Shown here: positions 12,560 to 24,272 of the stretch, piece after piece
How the letters are laid out: each line of letters starts with the position of its first letter
Position numbering within the stretch: the first letter of the stretch is position 1
DNA from: Sipunculus nudus
Taxonomy: Eukaryota > Annelida > Sipuncula > Golfingiida > Sipunculidae
Reading direction: 5' to 3'
Assembly: GCA_026874595.1 (NCBI GenBank)
Contig: CM049321.1
Location: 45,871,797 to 45,935,796 of the forward strand
Length of the DNA stretch: 64,000 bases
Notes under the pieces: model-generated
What the model was told of the DNA's origin: nothing
Database searches by the model: none
What the model saw: the letters and a program-made list of their open reading frames with translations, nothing else
Position numbers and translations under genes: made by a program

Positions 12560-13189
12560 CTGAATTAGGATTTCATAACTTACCGGGAGATATATGTTAA
12601 AACATTGTGCATGTATGATAGGCTGTATGAGAGTCCTGGAAAAGATCCTTTGGGAACACAAAAGACATTCTACTTAACGATAACATGTTATCTCCAGTAA
12701 AAAGTGTCGTATTCATTTTAAATCGAAATAGTTTTTTACCGAAAGCATATGTAAAATACACTTCGGCAGGGTTTTCAAGGTCACAATTTGCTTTAAAAGC
12801 ACTTATCAGTGATGATAAACGGTAAGTAAATCTGTCCTGTGTTCTACTCAACCCACTTTGAGCTAAGAGTCGCTGGGAAAACTTGGTACAATATATCTCC
12901 TGTCAGCATTCCGGCTCTTTGAGCAAGAGTCACTCAAATAATTGTTTCTGATTAGAAAACGGTTTCAGGGATCGCAGTTGCATTTGTAGGCGAGTTATTT
13001 TCCATTCATAGAAATAATATTAAGCTAAATTGATAAACTGAATTTTTTTATATTTTTCCCGGCAAGCGATGTCATTTCTTAAGTTATTCTTAACCTTTAT
13101 ATTCGGCAGTACCATATATATACTACGCCGCGTGTTTGCAGTTAAGCGAAAGCAATACCAAGTTGGGGTTCGATTATGAATGGGAGTAT
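12560..13189. other. Noncoding stretch, nothing recognised
   Basis: An 84-codon minus ORF (12597-12851) shows no domain pattern. No splice-consistent exon was identified. Confidence 0.4.
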
Positions 13190-13460
13190 ACAATACTTTA
13201 ATTAGCAGAATAAAGAACAGGAAGGCCAGAATCATAACGCCGTTAACTGTCGCAAATTGTATCCTGTTTTTTTTTCAGTTTGGTTTATTTAGTACTATAT
13301 TTAACACCAAAACTAGCTTGAGTATCGGTAAATGTACCAGAGGCTCTTAGTGGCTCATGTCAATATTGTCCATAATGCACGAATCTCCACAGATGGAGAG
13401 ATGCTGTTTATTTACGACAATTTTAGCTGGAGATGATAGTAAAGTTATGTATCATATCAG

Positions 13461-13547
13461 TATGTCCAACCAGGTTTGGAGACAAATTTGAAAGTACAAA
13501 GGGTTGATCGTAAGACCAAGATTTCACCATGTTATCTTCATATCGAT
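13461..13547 (+). pseudogene. Broken duplicate of the first C-type-lectin exon
   Basis: This 87-bp stretch aligns with the 86-bp exon at 17677-17762. Its start reads CPTRFGDKFE against CPTEFGHKFE, and after a 1-base insertion the frame resumes as VDRKTKISPCYLHI against VDRRTQLPSCYLRI. The acceptor AG is kept, but the donor GT is replaced by TA (ATCGATTA against ATCAAGGT), so it could not splice as in the intact gene. Similarity extends into the flanking introns (about 13190-13660 against 17395-17800, including ATGTACCAGAGGCTCT), so this is a DNA-level duplication and not a retrocopy. No duplicate of the later lectin exons was found. Confidence 0.85.
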
Positions 13548-13660
13548 TAACTTTGGATCTAGATAACCCTTCATAAACTGTCAGAAGCATGCGAAACCTG
13601 AGCGGTGCCATAGCAGAGCAAAACAAATGATCATTTACCTTTTCCGTATCAAACTTACCT

Positions 13661-14628
13661 TCAGTAAGTCGAAAAAACACAGATTGGCATCCACAGAAAT
13701 ATATCTAGAGAATATGAATTTCCCTGAACTAACATTGTTACATACATTATTATCGTAATCTGCGTTTTGCAGCTGAGCGCATATCACATAGAGGCAGACT
13801 TGAATTGTTTTTGACCACATTATCCCAAAACACCTGCACAACAGAACATGCTGCTACGAAGGAGTCAACCGATCATCGGAAAAACGGGTTCCGATTTTTT
13901 TTATAAATATACTAAAATAATGATGATTACATGGACACCGACAAAACATAAACATTCCTTCATGCGCAGTCTTCATATTTATTTTTAAAACAGACCAAAC
14001 GTTAAATAAATTCTTGTTTATTTAAATACTGTTTAATGTTATAAATATTAAATTATTACTGTAATTATATTATTGACTATAATGTAAATGTAACGTTAAT
14101 ATTATTATTATATTCAAATAATAAATTTTGTTATGTTCGAGAATCTGTATTGAAATATATTTCATATAGAAATAAATGACATACGGCCGTATTGATAAAC
14201 TCTGCACCCTTTAAATTTGAGCATATAAAGTCTGCCAGATAGTTAAGGTACATACATAAACACTTTTGTTTAACTACTGTTTTTTTATATAAATATACAT
14301 GTCATATGAAATACAATGCGCCTCGCTTGCCCATAGTGCCGAACAAAAGCATAAAAAGGTTTAATTGTTTGCTAACATTGGTATCGTGTTAGATTCATTA
14401 TGGCATTATAAGCTAAAATGGCACATTGCAATGTATATGTAGAAGTAACATACCAATTAAAATATGCATAGATTAATGTATTTATTTAGACACGCAAGGG
14501 ACAACTTGAAATGACAAAATGAACTGATAGGTTGAGCCCTGTATTCTATATCGACAGATATAGAAGTTTAGCAGGTATTCTGAAATGAGCGTTGACTTGA
14601 CCTGCAGTTAAATATATCGGGTACAAAC
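13661..14628. other. AT-rich stretch upstream of the lectin gene
   Basis: No gene recognised. Very AT-rich at 13980-14160. May hold the promoter of the lectin gene, but no convincing core element was found. Confidence 0.4.
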
Positions 14629-14695
14629 ATGCAGCAAATACATGCTATACATGATCTGCTTATGTTCTCATTTGTTGTTTTGAAAATCATCGCAG
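14629..14695 (+). CDS. Candidate signal-peptide exon of the lectin gene
   Basis: ATG starts a 22-codon frame (MQQIHAIHDLLMFSFVVLKI...) with a hydrophobic stretch, ending at GCAG followed by GTAAGA, a strong splice donor. Position and type suit the secretion exon of the downstream gene. However, it ends in phase 1, while the PAN exon needs phase 0 (acceptor at 15529-15530) or phase 2 (acceptors at 15535 or 15538). Either a small exon is missing between them or this is not the real first exon. Confidence 0.3.
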
Positions 14696-15199
14696 GTAAG
14701 AACATAAAAGGAAAAACGAGGAAAAAATTTGTATTTGTGTAAGAAGTGTTTTGTGTAGGAAAAGTTTTGTCAAGACAATATCTCTGTGATATGACGTTAT
14801 GTATTTTATAAACTGTTATTCCACCTTGTAAGTAAATTGTAAACCAACTACGGCTCAAGTTTAATTGTACAAATTTGTTATTTATTTTTGTGACCCACAG
14901 CGAATTAGAAATTGCTTCCTTTGTTGAATAAAATTAATATTGATGAAAATAAAATGTTACCATCTGATGGTAATTTGCTTCACATATGGTGATCAGGTGT
15001 CAATGTAATAATGAATACGGGGTTTACTATGCTGTATTATGTTTTTCAAATGATCCTGGTTTGATTAATACTTGTATTTAGCAGTAGAAAACAAGCATAA
15101 ATGGGCAACCTTAGTTTAGGTCGAGAAACTAATCGCAATTTTTGTTAAAATCAGGACAAACAAACTCTCTTTTACCCTATTCTAATAGAAAGTGCATGT

Positions 15200-15202
<3 letters not shown>

Positions 15203-15271
<69 letters not shown>

Positions 15272-15367
15272 TTGGATTTGGTAAACACAGAAAAGTCGGT
15301 TCACTGCCGGAGGGAATCGAACCCGCGAGCTTCCAATCTTTAAAATGGACCAGCATGAATATTCATG

Positions 15368-15415
<48 letters not shown>
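15203..15415. repeat. Microsatellites flanking a tRNA-like fragment
   Basis: (CA)n then (TA)n then (GA)n at 15203-15270, and (TA)n at 15369-15412. Between them, 15302-15340 read on the minus strand contains GGGTTCGATTCCCTCC, a perfect T-arm/B-box, without a recognisable A-box half. It is probably a truncated tRNA-derived SINE head. Confidence 0.6.
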
Positions 15416-15417
<2 letters not shown>

Positions 15418-15495
15418 CAGTAAAACCTATTCTAACGACAACCTAAGTATACCGAACACCTCGAAATTAGGACAACTTTTTCCTGGTCCCGATTA
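15418..15495. mobile_element. Fragment with pogo/Tigger-like terminal repeat
   Basis: TA is followed by CAGTAAAACCTATTCTAACG and then a run of AACGA/ACCGAAC-like words and AACTTTTTCCTGGTCCC. This resembles the CAGTA-AACCTC...ATAACGAAC ends of pogo/Tigger transposons. No matching second end was located, so it is a fragment at best. It sits immediately upstream of the PAN exon. Confidence 0.45.
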
Positions 15496-15530
15496 GTTGT
15501 TGCTCTTTATATCATATATTTCACCCTCAG

Positions 15531-15810
15531 AATAGCAGACATATTCATATTTCAAAAGGTGATGCTGCATTGCCGTTTCACACCTGGTACAGGACACAGA
15601 AAGACGGGACGATGGCTTCAGTAAACACATATCGATTCGGCATGGCCGGGCTCCCTATGGCACGCATTTTGGATTGTCTTGCACAATGCAGTGTCAACCA
15701 AAAATGTGAAGTGGCAACACTGGATAAAATGGGGAAATGTGTGCTTACACAGACCAGCAGCATGTCTACAGCGAACCGAACAGAAGACACCTTATTTCAT
15801 AAGATAGAAG
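15531..15810 (+). CDS. Secreted PAN + C-type lectin protein, PAN exon
   Basis: Part of a gene with exons 15531-15810, 16893-16979, 17677-17762, 18499-18616 and 19046-19278, together 804 nt or 267 codons plus stop, all in matching phase. This exon follows a good acceptor (TTTCACCCTCAG) and ends GAAG|GTATGC in phase 1. It encodes a PAN/Apple-like module: RFGMAGLPMARILDCLAQC, then C-x5-C and C-x10-C spacing, giving four cysteines. PAN modules bind protein or carbohydrate outside the cell. Acceptors at 15536 or 15539 would also work and remove 2-3 residues. The upstream secretion exon is unresolved. With the lectin domain downstream, the product is likely a secreted recognition protein; ligand unknown. 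Confidence 0.85.
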
Positions 15811-16892
15811 GTATGCAAAGTACAAATAATTTCATTGATATTTCTAAGGTGACGCAGCTATGTATGTAGCTGTCATAAGTCTGACTTCATTCTTGTTTTC
15901 GCACAATAGAACAAACAGGAAATCGGTGTGAAAAATGCGGAAAACTAAGCAATGCTTTAAATTTTAAATACACATTGAGAAATATGTAGGTTATATAAAA
16001 ATGAAATAACCGAGACCGTTTGCCCATTACAACTATTCCAAAGGGCAGGTGTTACTAAATTAGTACAAATTTAATTGTGTTATTCCACAACGGATTTTCT
16101 TTTTTTTTGTAATCACACATTTTGAAGATTTTAAGTATTTGTAGAATATCATGTCTGTTATACAATATCTCGGGTATTTCTAGGGTCATCAGCATCAAAT
16201 TACAGGTATGTGTCAAAGTAGCCGTGTTGCATAATGTGTTATTTTGTTACTTTTAGGTAAAGGTTGTAATATCATTAACAAAATAGCCATCACGTATTTC
16301 TTAGTGCGTGTTATCTACAGATCTAAGAGTGGAACCACTTGTGTTTACCTATATGATATATTCCTCAATTTCTTAATGAGGTACTGATTTAATCTATATA
16401 TGCGCACTACATATGAGATGCTACAGCTCAAAATGTATTTTCAATTTCACTTTATTACCTCGTTGTTTCCAGTTATCATGCATAGCTTTGAGAAGAGAGA
16501 AATTGAAACCTCTGGATCACTTATATCTAACAACAGCTGTCAATATGTTAATTAGCAGAAATCATAAGACAACCTGTAGACTATATTTTTATTTACCCAC
16601 ACTTGCCTAGATATGTGCTTACTTATTTTCCGAAGCTTATATTCCGTATGAAAACAAATATAGATCCATAATATTTCTGGTGATAAAATATACAAGAAAA
16701 ATAAATGATTTGTATCTTGTAACATCATTCTGCTCAAAAAGTAGATTTTAAACAAAATCGAGCCATATTTTTCTAAAGCTTTTTGTAACATAAAAAGAGC
16801 GAGGAATTCCTGTGTGTATATACTGGAACTCATACCAAAATATCCACGCATTAGTAATGTGTAATACATATATTTTCCTGTTTTATAAATAG

Positions 16893-16979
16893 GTACTAAG
16901 GAACGACGGGAACTTAATGACGAGGAACCAATCCCTCCCAGTGATATTACACGAAAGCAGGATGACAAGGGGAAAAGCG
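16893..16979 (+). CDS. PAN + C-type lectin protein, linker exon
   Basis: An 87-bp, phase 1-1 exon between TTTATAAATAG and GTATGA. It encodes about 29 hydrophilic, charged residues (TKERRELNDEEPIPPSDI...), rich in E, D, K and P. This suits a flexible spacer between the PAN module and the lectin domain. Its symmetric phase keeps the frame of its neighbours. Several other frames here are open on the minus strand but lack support. Confidence 0.75.
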
Positions 16980-17676
16980 GTATGAGTAATTTTATACAGT
17001 AAAGGTCCTCGGAAACATGTTTTCGGCATGGGTTATATCTTTGCTGAAAAGTGGCTACAAACTTTAAAGTAGATATCTCACTGATTGTATATTATAACAA
17101 ACACAGTTGAAAAAAATAGAATGTATGCCAAAGATGTTCAACATACTGACATTTCCTTTATGATCAATATTTCATTTCGGATCAGTATGCTTTTCTTTAC
17201 GCCTATCCAGTAGGCGAGCTACAAGCAAGTGAATAAAGTTTCGTAATAGATATATTTATCAAATAAATTCTTTAAAGTGAACCATAGCTCTGTCAACATG
17301 GCATTTTTTTCATATTCAAATATAATTCAGATAAAACAAAGTTATTAGTACTCCGTTTTTTACTCCTTGTAATAACCGATTGTATATCAGAAAAAAAGTT
17401 CTATACGCTTTGCAAGAGAATAGAGAACGGGAAGGGATAATCATAATTCCGATAACTGTCACAAATTATATCCTGTGTATTGTAATGTGTTGAACCTGAG
17501 ACGCCATACGATACTTCTCACGGTTACCGAGAAATGTACCAGAGGCTCTCCTCGGCTCATATATATTATTACAAAAGTTTGCTGACCTTTACCCACAGAA
17601 AGATGTACCTCAATGTACCTTTAAGAACATTTAAGTTGGAGATGATTGTAAAACGATCGATCTTGGATTTTTGCAG

Positions 17677-17762
17677 AATGCCCAACAGAGTTTGGACACA
17701 AGTTCGAGTTACCACGTGTTGACCGTAGGACCCAGCTCCCCTCTTGCTATCTCCGCATCAAG
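17677..17762 (+). CDS. PAN + C-type lectin protein, first lectin exon
   Basis: Acceptor GGATTTTTGCAG, donor ATCAAG|GTATTT, phase 1 to 0. It encodes ECPTEFGHKFE...SCYLRIK, the usual beginning of a long-form C-type lectin domain, with an N-terminal cysteine pair followed by the SCY-L/F-x motif. A damaged duplicate lies at 13461-13547. CTLD proteins in invertebrates often recognise glycans on microbes or self surfaces. Confidence 0.85.
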
Positions 17763-18498
17763 GTATTTTGGGTCTTGATAATCCTTCATTTTCTAGCCAA
17801 TGCAGGCGACCCTTTATGGACAAACTTCATACAACAAAAACATCGGTTACCTGCTCAGATCCGATATACATTTATCTTCCCAAGCAAAACAAAAATGTCC
17901 GAGAACAGAGGGCAGTCTCAAGATGTATGCTTTGACAATTGGACTATTCAGAAACCGTGAAAAGTTTTTTTTAAATTTTACTAGGTCAGCCAGAAAATGA
18001 ATGTATAAGTTGAGTGCAACCCTCCCCCTCCCCCCCCCCCCCCGCCCCCATCCAAGGAATATATGTTTAAATAGAAGCAATTTGGGTGCTGAAATAAAGT
18101 ATAATTATGTATAAAAATTCTCTGTTGTTTATCCATGAGAGTGGATGCCTTTTTCAGTAAATACAGACATGGCAGGTTAGATAAAATTATCCAGGTCTTT
18201 ATAATCCCCTTGTGCAGATCCTACGGAGTATAAATTAAAAAAAAATTTCAAAAGGGATTTCCTAAACGAAAAGTATCTTAGATGGGTCATATGTACTGGT
18301 TAGCACATGGTGTACATTACCACGAAAATTAGAACCTGTGTAGTTCTAGCTTGATAAGGTTTATTTTTGTTCTTTTTCTTCACAATTTAAAGTATCGATT
18401 ATAGGTGTGTTTTTTACATATTACATGATGTTAACGTATGATATAACGTTTACAAATTTATTTACACCGTTGTTACTTTGGTCATTTTCCGTTTACAG

Positions 18499-18616
18499 AA
18501 ATCGCTCAACTGGACAGCAGCAGAACAGGAATGCAAGGAGACGAAGGGATTTCTCCTTACCATAGAATCAGAGGAGGAACAAAAGCACATCAAAGAATTG
18601 TTCTCGAGGCAAATCT
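18499..18616 (+). CDS. PAN + C-type lectin protein, second lectin exon
   Basis: Acceptor TTTCCGTTTACAG, donor CAAATCT|GTAATC, phase 0 to 1. It encodes KSLNWTAAEQECKETKGFLL and TIESEEEQKHIKELFSRQI, the helix 1 and helix 2 part of a C-type lectin fold (W-x-x-A-x-x-x-C, then L-x-x-I-x-S-x-x-E). All expected landmark residues are present, so this is a functional-looking domain. Confidence 0.9.
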
Positions 18617-19045
18617 GTAATCTTAATATTTTATCATTTTATTATATTTTAGTATATTCTAGTATCAGCAAACTTTTTCATTCTTTTTTTCAGTTAAACA
18701 ACTGAATAATTCACGTTTAGAGCAAGGTTGAATGAGAAAAATGCAATTTGAAGTCTGGAAAATACCTGATATAATTTATAATTTCAAAGTGCAACTAATC
18801 AATACACGTATTTCCGTATTAACCACAGGTATGATGTAGTTTTCTTGCCGTAGGCCAAATTTTAATCGTTTGACTCCTTAATTCTTAGACATTGATAAGC
18901 ATGATATTAATGGAAATATACTTCAAATAATAATTCAGAATCATCAACAGTGTGAAAATAAACGGACATGAAGATATTAAGTGATAAAAACGATGTGGAA
19001 GAACGAACTTAATTATATGAACGTACATTAATGTGCTTTGGATAG

Positions 19046-19278
19046 GGCCGATCGACTACTACTGGCTTTCTCTCTCTTACAACCCGGAAACAAAGATATG
19101 GTACTGGGCTTCAACCGGGAAACCAGTTTGTTACAGTAAATGGTTTATTGGACAGCCAATCTTCTCCCAACCAAAGCCCTTTTGCGGGGTTCTGAATTCC
19201 TTTCTTTCTTCTGATTGGGGAAACGGACGTTGTCACTTCAAGTTTGGTGTTATTTGTGAGACATTCGCAAGATCATAA
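19046..19278 (+). CDS. PAN + C-type lectin protein, last lectin exon with stop
   Basis: Acceptor TTTGGATAG, in phase with the previous exon (T|GG codes W), ends in TAA at 19276-19278. It encodes DYYWLSLSYNPETKIWYWAS, then KWFIGQPIFSQ, FCGVL, DWGNGRCHFKFGVICE. The WxWxxTG, terminal cysteine pairs and ICE motif identify the C-terminal half of a C-type lectin domain. The sugar/calcium motif is not canonical: QPI stands where EPN or QPD is expected, and WGN replaces WND, so calcium-dependent mannose or galactose binding is doubtful. A possible AATAAA lies about 500 bp downstream (near 19775). Confidence 0.9.
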
Positions 19279-19806
19279 ACAGGTAAAAGGCCATTGTTAC
19301 TATATATTTGTAGTAAGACAGATGTCTCGGTAAAAAATATACATATAATATTTTTTTTTTCAAATATGCCTACATATCGTGAGCCCAGTATTCATCCTAA
19401 TGAATTATTAGATGCTGCTGGTATAAATCTTACTAAATGATATAACCTTTTTTTGGCAATGCATAAACCAGTTTATTGTTTCTCCGTGAATGAAAGAATT
19501 TTTATGTACATAATAACATCGATCCTCTAATGCATGTCTAAGCTTGATGTCCACTGGGTTCTCCAGACCGATGTTTCGTTCACCATATTCAAAGGGCCAT
19601 GAATACACTTCCGTTTGCGGCTTCTCCGCAATTACCTCTTACTATAACAGATAAACTCTTACTCCCTGGGCCAAACGAATTGTTTTTTATGTTGCATATA
19701 AAGAGTTGAAATAATTCAATGAGGTTTTCAAGCTAAAGTTCGACCAAAGAATCAAATAGGCTAATAGTCTTCTTAATAAACAGCTGATTCGTTCGTTGGA
19801 TATAGA

Positions 19807-19868
<62 letters not shown>

Positions 19869-21173
19869 AGTCATCCAACATTTAACTTGTAGAGGGTACA
19901 TTAGGCATAGTAATTTAATCCCAGCAAAAAAATAGAATCTTGTTGCAAAAGTCCCTGCTCATTTTCCCTTACACAACGTATTCTCTCCGGAACGTAAGGG
20001 TCTTCTCAGGATTTATCTAAAAATCTATTACTTACATTTAAAGAAATGTCAGTGTCATGCTTAAATTCATGTTGATACCTCCTTATCTAGTGCAAAATGC
20101 ACTTTGTTCGACTTTTGCAGACTGACAGCACTGTTTGTACACTGTTTGTGCAGTATTTCTCGTCCAGCTGTTCAGGTCATATCAATAATATGCAATTTAA
20201 TTTTAATCCAATCAAAAACATTGATGTCCTCTCCATGTCACTGTTTATTAATGCAAACTAGGAAGCTCACACAGAAAGCTCATTCATTTGTGTATGCCTC
20301 AATTTATCTCATCAAGATCCAAAGTTTTAATGATTCACCTAAAGACCTGGTTGATTTTTCCTGGACGTTGCACCCTCTCTTTCAGTAAAATTCACAGAAA
20401 TATTTTGAGATAACAATTCCTGATTCCTTGTCTTCATTATATCTCTTTATGTCTCTTAGATCCAGATTTTATTTCTCTTATCATCCCATTCCAAGTTATA
20501 ACTGCTGAAATGTGAGACTTACACAGGGCAAACACACAAACCCAACGGATTTTTGAAAGGTTATAAAACCAACCGAGCCTTTCGAATTCCATACTAGGAA
20601 TATTATTATTAGATCTATCATTATACAATGATGATTGTCATTAGGGAAGCTATACTTTATAGGAATTAAAGTGTTTTGGGGAATCATTTTTAGATATACA
20701 TCATGTAGTCATATATAAAGAGCCATGTTCCGAAGACCTTAACATTGTGATGGTTTTTTCATAAAGATTAATAATGACTGTTTCATATTTCATTAAATAT
20801 AATCCAGATGTCCTTCTGGTTTAAAAGCTTTTCTGTTCCATGTATTTTAGTTTGATTGAACAATCAGGACAAATCTGATAGCTTCAAGACGATATGGATA
20901 TACAAGGCAGACTTATCGTGTTCATCCAGTCAATGGGGTTGCAACGTCATTTGGCCAGAAATCAGTTGATTAACTTTTCTGACCACTTTGTATTATTTAG
21001 TTCTCATGTTTAAAGTTTTTATGCTACTGAGTCTATTAAATTTTCTCTATCCTACTTGTAACCGCCCTGCTATTCATATTCATTAGACACTTTATGATGT
21101 ATAGGATAATGTGAAATACATTGTGATGCAAGCTAAGGGAAATTGTGCATGATATAATCAAATATTTTATAAT
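19279..21173. other. Intergenic stretch after the lectin gene
   Basis: Contains (TA)n at 19809-19864 and a 94-codon ORF (20104-20388) without recognisable features. No other element seen. Confidence 0.5.
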
Positions 21174-21239
21174 GCATCGCTATGTTTGCTTCATAAAAAT
21201 ATGTATGACTATTGTTATCTTCGTAATCTTTGCAGATGT
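21174..21239 (+). CDS. Candidate signal-peptide exon
   Basis: ATG opens a 22-codon frame with a basic start and a hydrophobic core (MHRYVCFIKICMTIVIFVIF...), ending at GCAGAT|GTAAGT, a perfect donor. It has the form of a secretion exon ending in phase 0. The exon at 21652 is open in phase 0 as well, but the later exons listed below join best in phase 1, so the gene model is not settled. Confidence 0.35.
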
Positions 21240-21409
21240 AAGTATATGGAATATTATGCGAGCCAATCTAAGACGGCCAGAACATGTTCTTGTAGAACAC
21301 ATTGAATTTTCCTTTTGTATTGGAAAAGATCCTCTGATACACATTGACCTTTATTAATATTTAATAAATTAATAACATAGTGTGATGCCAATTCCGTCCA
21401 TCTTCCATC

Positions 21410-21453
<44 letters not shown>

Positions 21454-21651
21454 CATTTTATGTTAAATGGAACGTTTTATATAAACATCCACCAGAGACA
21501 TTCATTTGTGTGACAAAAAGGCACCATCAAGCATTAATGTGACATTGCTGGCAGTAACACCCACGCGTTTGTTTACATGTAGCCCAATGTGATTTTACAA
21601 TAAAATGTTGTCAATATCTTTGCATTTTTTTTTTTTTGGTCTCTTTGTCAG

Positions 21652-21696
21652 AACAAAAATGCATTTCAGAATCGTTACGAACAGATATCATGTACG
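21652..21696 (+). CDS. Candidate 45-bp internal exon
   Basis: Acceptor GGTCTCTTTGTCAG after a long T tract, donor ATGTACG|GTAAGA. The length is a multiple of three. In phase 0 it reads NKNAFQNRYEQISCT; in phase 1 it reads QKCISESLRTDIMY. Both are open. The second joins in frame to the next candidate exon. Confidence 0.3.
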
Positions 21697-22558
21697 GTAA
21701 GATGTGATTTTCATATCTAATACATCTTGGAAAATTTGTTATCTACAGATTGTTTTTCGAAGGAGGTGCAATACCTTATTACAGACCTGTATCATGTTAT
21801 TTAGTACCTGGCAGTTTGATAATTCCATTTCAGCGGGACACTCTTATTAATTCAGACACTCATGGGTTCAGAAAAAAATCTGAAATTAACTGGTATTAAA
21901 TTCTTTTAACCAACAAAAATGTATTTTTTCGTCAATCAAAAAAGATAAATGATCATCCCGTCCAACAGTATTTCTATAAATTTACAGTTCACCGAATAAA
22001 CGACCGATTTATAAATATTTGAAAATCAGTATTTAGGTGAAACCTTTCCATCACCTATGTCCATCAACCAAGAATATATATTTGATAAGTTTCTGTCGAC
22101 CAAAGACTTATGAATGAAATCGTGCGTCAACAAAAAAAATGCGAAAAATAACTAGCCATTGGAAAAATAAACCTTTAACCAGACATATTAATGCCAAGTT
22201 CTTGGTTAAGCACTATGTAAATCCGCGTCATTTCTTCAACAGATTCAAAACTGCCCACATGATGAGCACGAAAAGACTGGCCAATCAATCATTATGAAAG
22301 AGGTTCAATTTTTTTTTATTGTAAATACTACTATTGCTTTATTCTTAATATATATATTTATATACACTATAAAGCTAAAAGTGATGTGTAAATAATAGAA
22401 GAAAAGCTTTTCCATATAGTAGGATGTGATGATGCAATAAAATGTTATAAATAAGATAATACATTCTGGATTCTATGCAGAATTATACTGAAAGAATATC
22501 CTAAACTTTATCCTTCCATTTAATTACGTAAGATTTCTGAAAAGTATTTTTTTTTCAG

Positions 22559-22684
22559 AAAATGATTACCCTAGGTTCATGGCTAGCAGATGGGGAAAAC
22601 GTCGTTATGACGCCCTAACCACAACACAGGATTTATATATATGCATACGACTGAATATATCTGAGACTGTGACAAAAAGCTCAG
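22559..22684 (+). CDS. Candidate 126-bp exon, unknown secreted product
   Basis: Acceptor TATTTTTTTTTCAG, donor AGCTCAG|GTAACG, phase 1-1. It encodes NDYPRFMASRWGKRRYDALT and then LYICIRLNISETVTKSS. An R-W-G-K-R stretch has the form of an amidated-peptide cleavage site (Gly amide donor plus dibasic), which would leave ...FMASRW-amide, but a single such site by chance is quite possible. In phase 0 the same exon hits a stop after 19 codons. No family is recognised. Confidence 0.3.
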
Positions 22685-23004
22685 GTAACGTCCTGCAGGT
22701 TATCTCAAGTTAGATGTAATAATGTATCTAAAGAAAATCTGTATAATTGATTTAACCGACTGTTATACTTCATTGCTAATTACGGGCTCCATCTGAAACA
22801 TTCAAATGGCCATCATTTTAATATTTCAATGCATTTATGGTTTTTAATGATAATTTGGCCAAAAGACTTTTTTTATGAAAACCAGGTAGTGAATATGCTA
22901 TAGAAACAAATAAGCCACTTCACTGATCACTGGATTTTTTTTTCAGAAAGTTTAAGTGAAAATATGTTTTATCTGGATCAACGAAATAAAGATGTTGTTT
23001 TCAG

Positions 23005-23078
23005 AGGGCGGCAGATCATGTGACTATAATTGGAACCGGAAAAATTATGCATCTATTTCTTTTACTCTGATTTTTAAA
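23005..23078 (+). CDS. Candidate terminal exon
   Basis: Acceptor GATGTTGTTTTCAG; joined in phase 1 it gives GGRSCDYNWNRKK then a stop TAA at 23076-23078. It is consistent in phase with 22559-22684. It is short and without a domain, so support is only splice-site quality and phase. Confidence 0.25.
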
Positions 23079-23088
23079 ACATTGTAAG

Positions 23089-23349
23089 TTTAAATTTGTA
23101 AGATATTTCACGCAGTAATCCATCCCGTGGTTTTAATTTTATTACTTCTCATGTGAAACCGAAAGTAATTGTAACATAGGATAAACTAACTCATTGAGAG
23201 CCTTCAGTCATAGAATACGGTCCGATTAGCTTATTTCCCTATTTATAAGGGCATATAATACCATGCAATATAGAAGGCTTTGGAAATAAAATTTTGGTTC
23301 TATATTTCTCCGTCATCCATGTTTTTTAATAACATTATTTTTATTATTA

Positions 23350-23384
<35 letters not shown>

Positions 23385-24272
23385 GTGCATTCGAAACCAA
23401 TTTATCTATTTATCTGTACAATTTTGATTTGACATATAACTTGACAAAGTTTAAAAGGGAGACTGGATGACTTGTCAACAACTTTGGTGACCTCATAATT
23501 TCTCGGTAGAGTTTGCTGGGTATCGAACTTAATGAGATATACGAGATGTGATATTAATCAATATTTCTGTTCAGTTTCATCAAAAGCCATCATATTTCTG
23601 GTAAGCAGTCGCGATGACACAATAAAGACGCCTGGTGATTTATGACTACATGAAATATGTTTGGATTTTGTCCTGAATCGTAGTTATATGTCAATGAGGA
23701 CTTCGTGAAAAGGCATCTGATCATTGGTTAGCCACAATAATAGCTGACACATGGGCATATGCCCATATCATAGTACGACCCGTTTCTGACGGGTGTACAA
23801 AAAAAGATCAAGTAGAAACCCGTGCTGTCATAAAACGTTTCCGCAGAAGATTCAGTAGGCCTTTATTTTTGCTCCACTTCTTAACGGAATCAAGAAGGGC
23901 AGACGGATGGATACCTCTTTTACAAATAAAAGAAACATTGGGACATTGCAACTAAAGATAAAACAAAGTTTTATTCCGATCGTGCGCGCTCTCTTGCGGC
24001 AAAACTGACTCCGAAACCTGGTTCATTTACTCTGAACATGGAACACTTCCGTAAGAATTTTTAGCTGGAACAGGAATGCGGAACATGTTCCAGGCTAAAA
24101 AAATATCCCCATGTTAAAATTGAGTGACCTCAACACCACAGCTAATCACTTTTTATTTGATCAGTAATACACACATAAAGTGTAAACGTATACATACACA
24201 ACTCCATCAATGTATATTATATGCCAATTTGAGGTTCTCAGTTGAACAGAGATAATAATAAAGTAAAAATAA
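23089..24272. other. Noncoding stretch before the DIRS element
   Basis: Contains an (ATT)n run at about 23331-23384. No gene or bounded repeat recognised. Confidence 0.45.

Noticed and set aside
15142-15423. 93-codon ORF with THTHT and YIYIY runs
   Set aside because: Translation of CA/TA microsatellites.
16552-16968. 138-codon minus-strand ORF
   Set aside because: Lies across an intron and antisense to the well-phased linker exon of the lectin gene; no domain.
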